Assembly: GCA_030638845.1 (NCBI GenBank)
Contig: DAOWDW010000037.1
Location: 1-5,769, forward strand
Direction: 5' to 3'
Length of the DNA: 5,769 nt
Source: Candidatus Peregrinibacteria bacterium
Lineage (GTDB): Bacteria > Patescibacteriota > Gracilibacteria > Peribacterales > Peribacteraceae
The number at the start of each line of letters is the position of its first letter. Within the stretch, counting starts at the first letter, position 1. This document shows positions 5,702 through 5,769 of the stretch, piece after piece. The notes below the pieces were generated by a model, which saw only the letters and a program-made list of their open reading frames with translations, did not search any database and had not been told where the DNA came from. A program made the translations under genes and the position numbers.

Positions 5702-5769
5702 CTGTTTTAAATAAATATTTGAGTAATTATTTCTATTCAATTTCTTCATATATCACAATAAAACAATAT

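Larger units (their letters stand above)
5476..5769. other. AT-rich non-coding region upstream of argS
   Basis: Nearly 300 bases without a convincing gene. It should hold the argS promoter and any leader. CATAAT on the minus strand (at about 5496-5501) lies some 20 nt ahead of ATG 5475 and could be a -10 box, but no good -35 partner is evident. I see no T-box, tRNA or riboswitch fold that I could defend. Short repeats are listed separately. A 69-codon minus-strand frame here (5493-5702) has no recognisable domain or ribosome site and runs into the argS start. Confidence 0.6.

Noticed and set aside
5493..5702. Minus-strand open frame of 69 codons upstream of argS
   Set aside because: No ribosome site or known domain. 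It overlaps the extended argS start in another frame, and the AT-rich base pattern looks non-coding.
1..5769. UGA recoded as glycine, as in Gracilibacteria and Absconditabacteria
   Set aside because: All genes read full length without in-frame TGA and encode glycine with GGN codons, so the standard code is sufficient.

Overview
The window is AT-rich bacterial chromosome with five protein-coding loci. Three read rightward (1-2291) and two read leftward (2300-5475), meeting tail to tail with only 8 nt between stop codons. I see no tRNA, rRNA, CRISPR array or transposase. The protein set is FemAB-type peptidoglycan ligase, DegT-type aminotransferase, lipoprotein with SH3b and NodB-like domains, and a divergent ArgS. 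The lack of Shine-Dalgarno motifs and the many A-ending codons fit a Patescibacteria/CPR genome, possibly of the Peregrinibacteria/Peribacteria lineage. That placement is a pattern-level impression, not a search result. All five genes end in TAA or TAG and read through with the standard code.

Region by region: 1-650 is the C-terminal half of a DegT/DnrJ/EryC1/StrS aminotransferase, split by a one-base frameshift near 213-216. At 644-728 lies an 8-nt-periodic inverted-repeat element. 746-1819 encodes a complete FemAB-like peptidyltransferase. A second copy of the inverted-repeat element lies at 1874-1943. 1992-2291 encodes a small single-pass membrane protein of unknown function. On the minus strand, argS (3772-5475) is followed after 14 nt by a predicted lipoprotein with two SH3b domains and a NodB-like deacetylase domain (2300-3757) that lacks the usual metal ligands. 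The segment 5476-5769 is an AT-rich, apparently non-coding leader upstream of argS with short repeats.

Three of the products (aminotransferase, FemAB-like ligase, SH3b/NodB lipoprotein) point to the cell envelope: surface sugar synthesis, peptidoglycan cross-bridge formation and wall binding. That they cooperate is inferred from proximity only.

The most unusual features are the two inverted-repeat copies, whose stems differ in sequence but stay paired; a NodB domain that looks catalytically dead; and -10-like hexamers 6-7 nt ahead of two start codons, which suggest leaderless transcripts.
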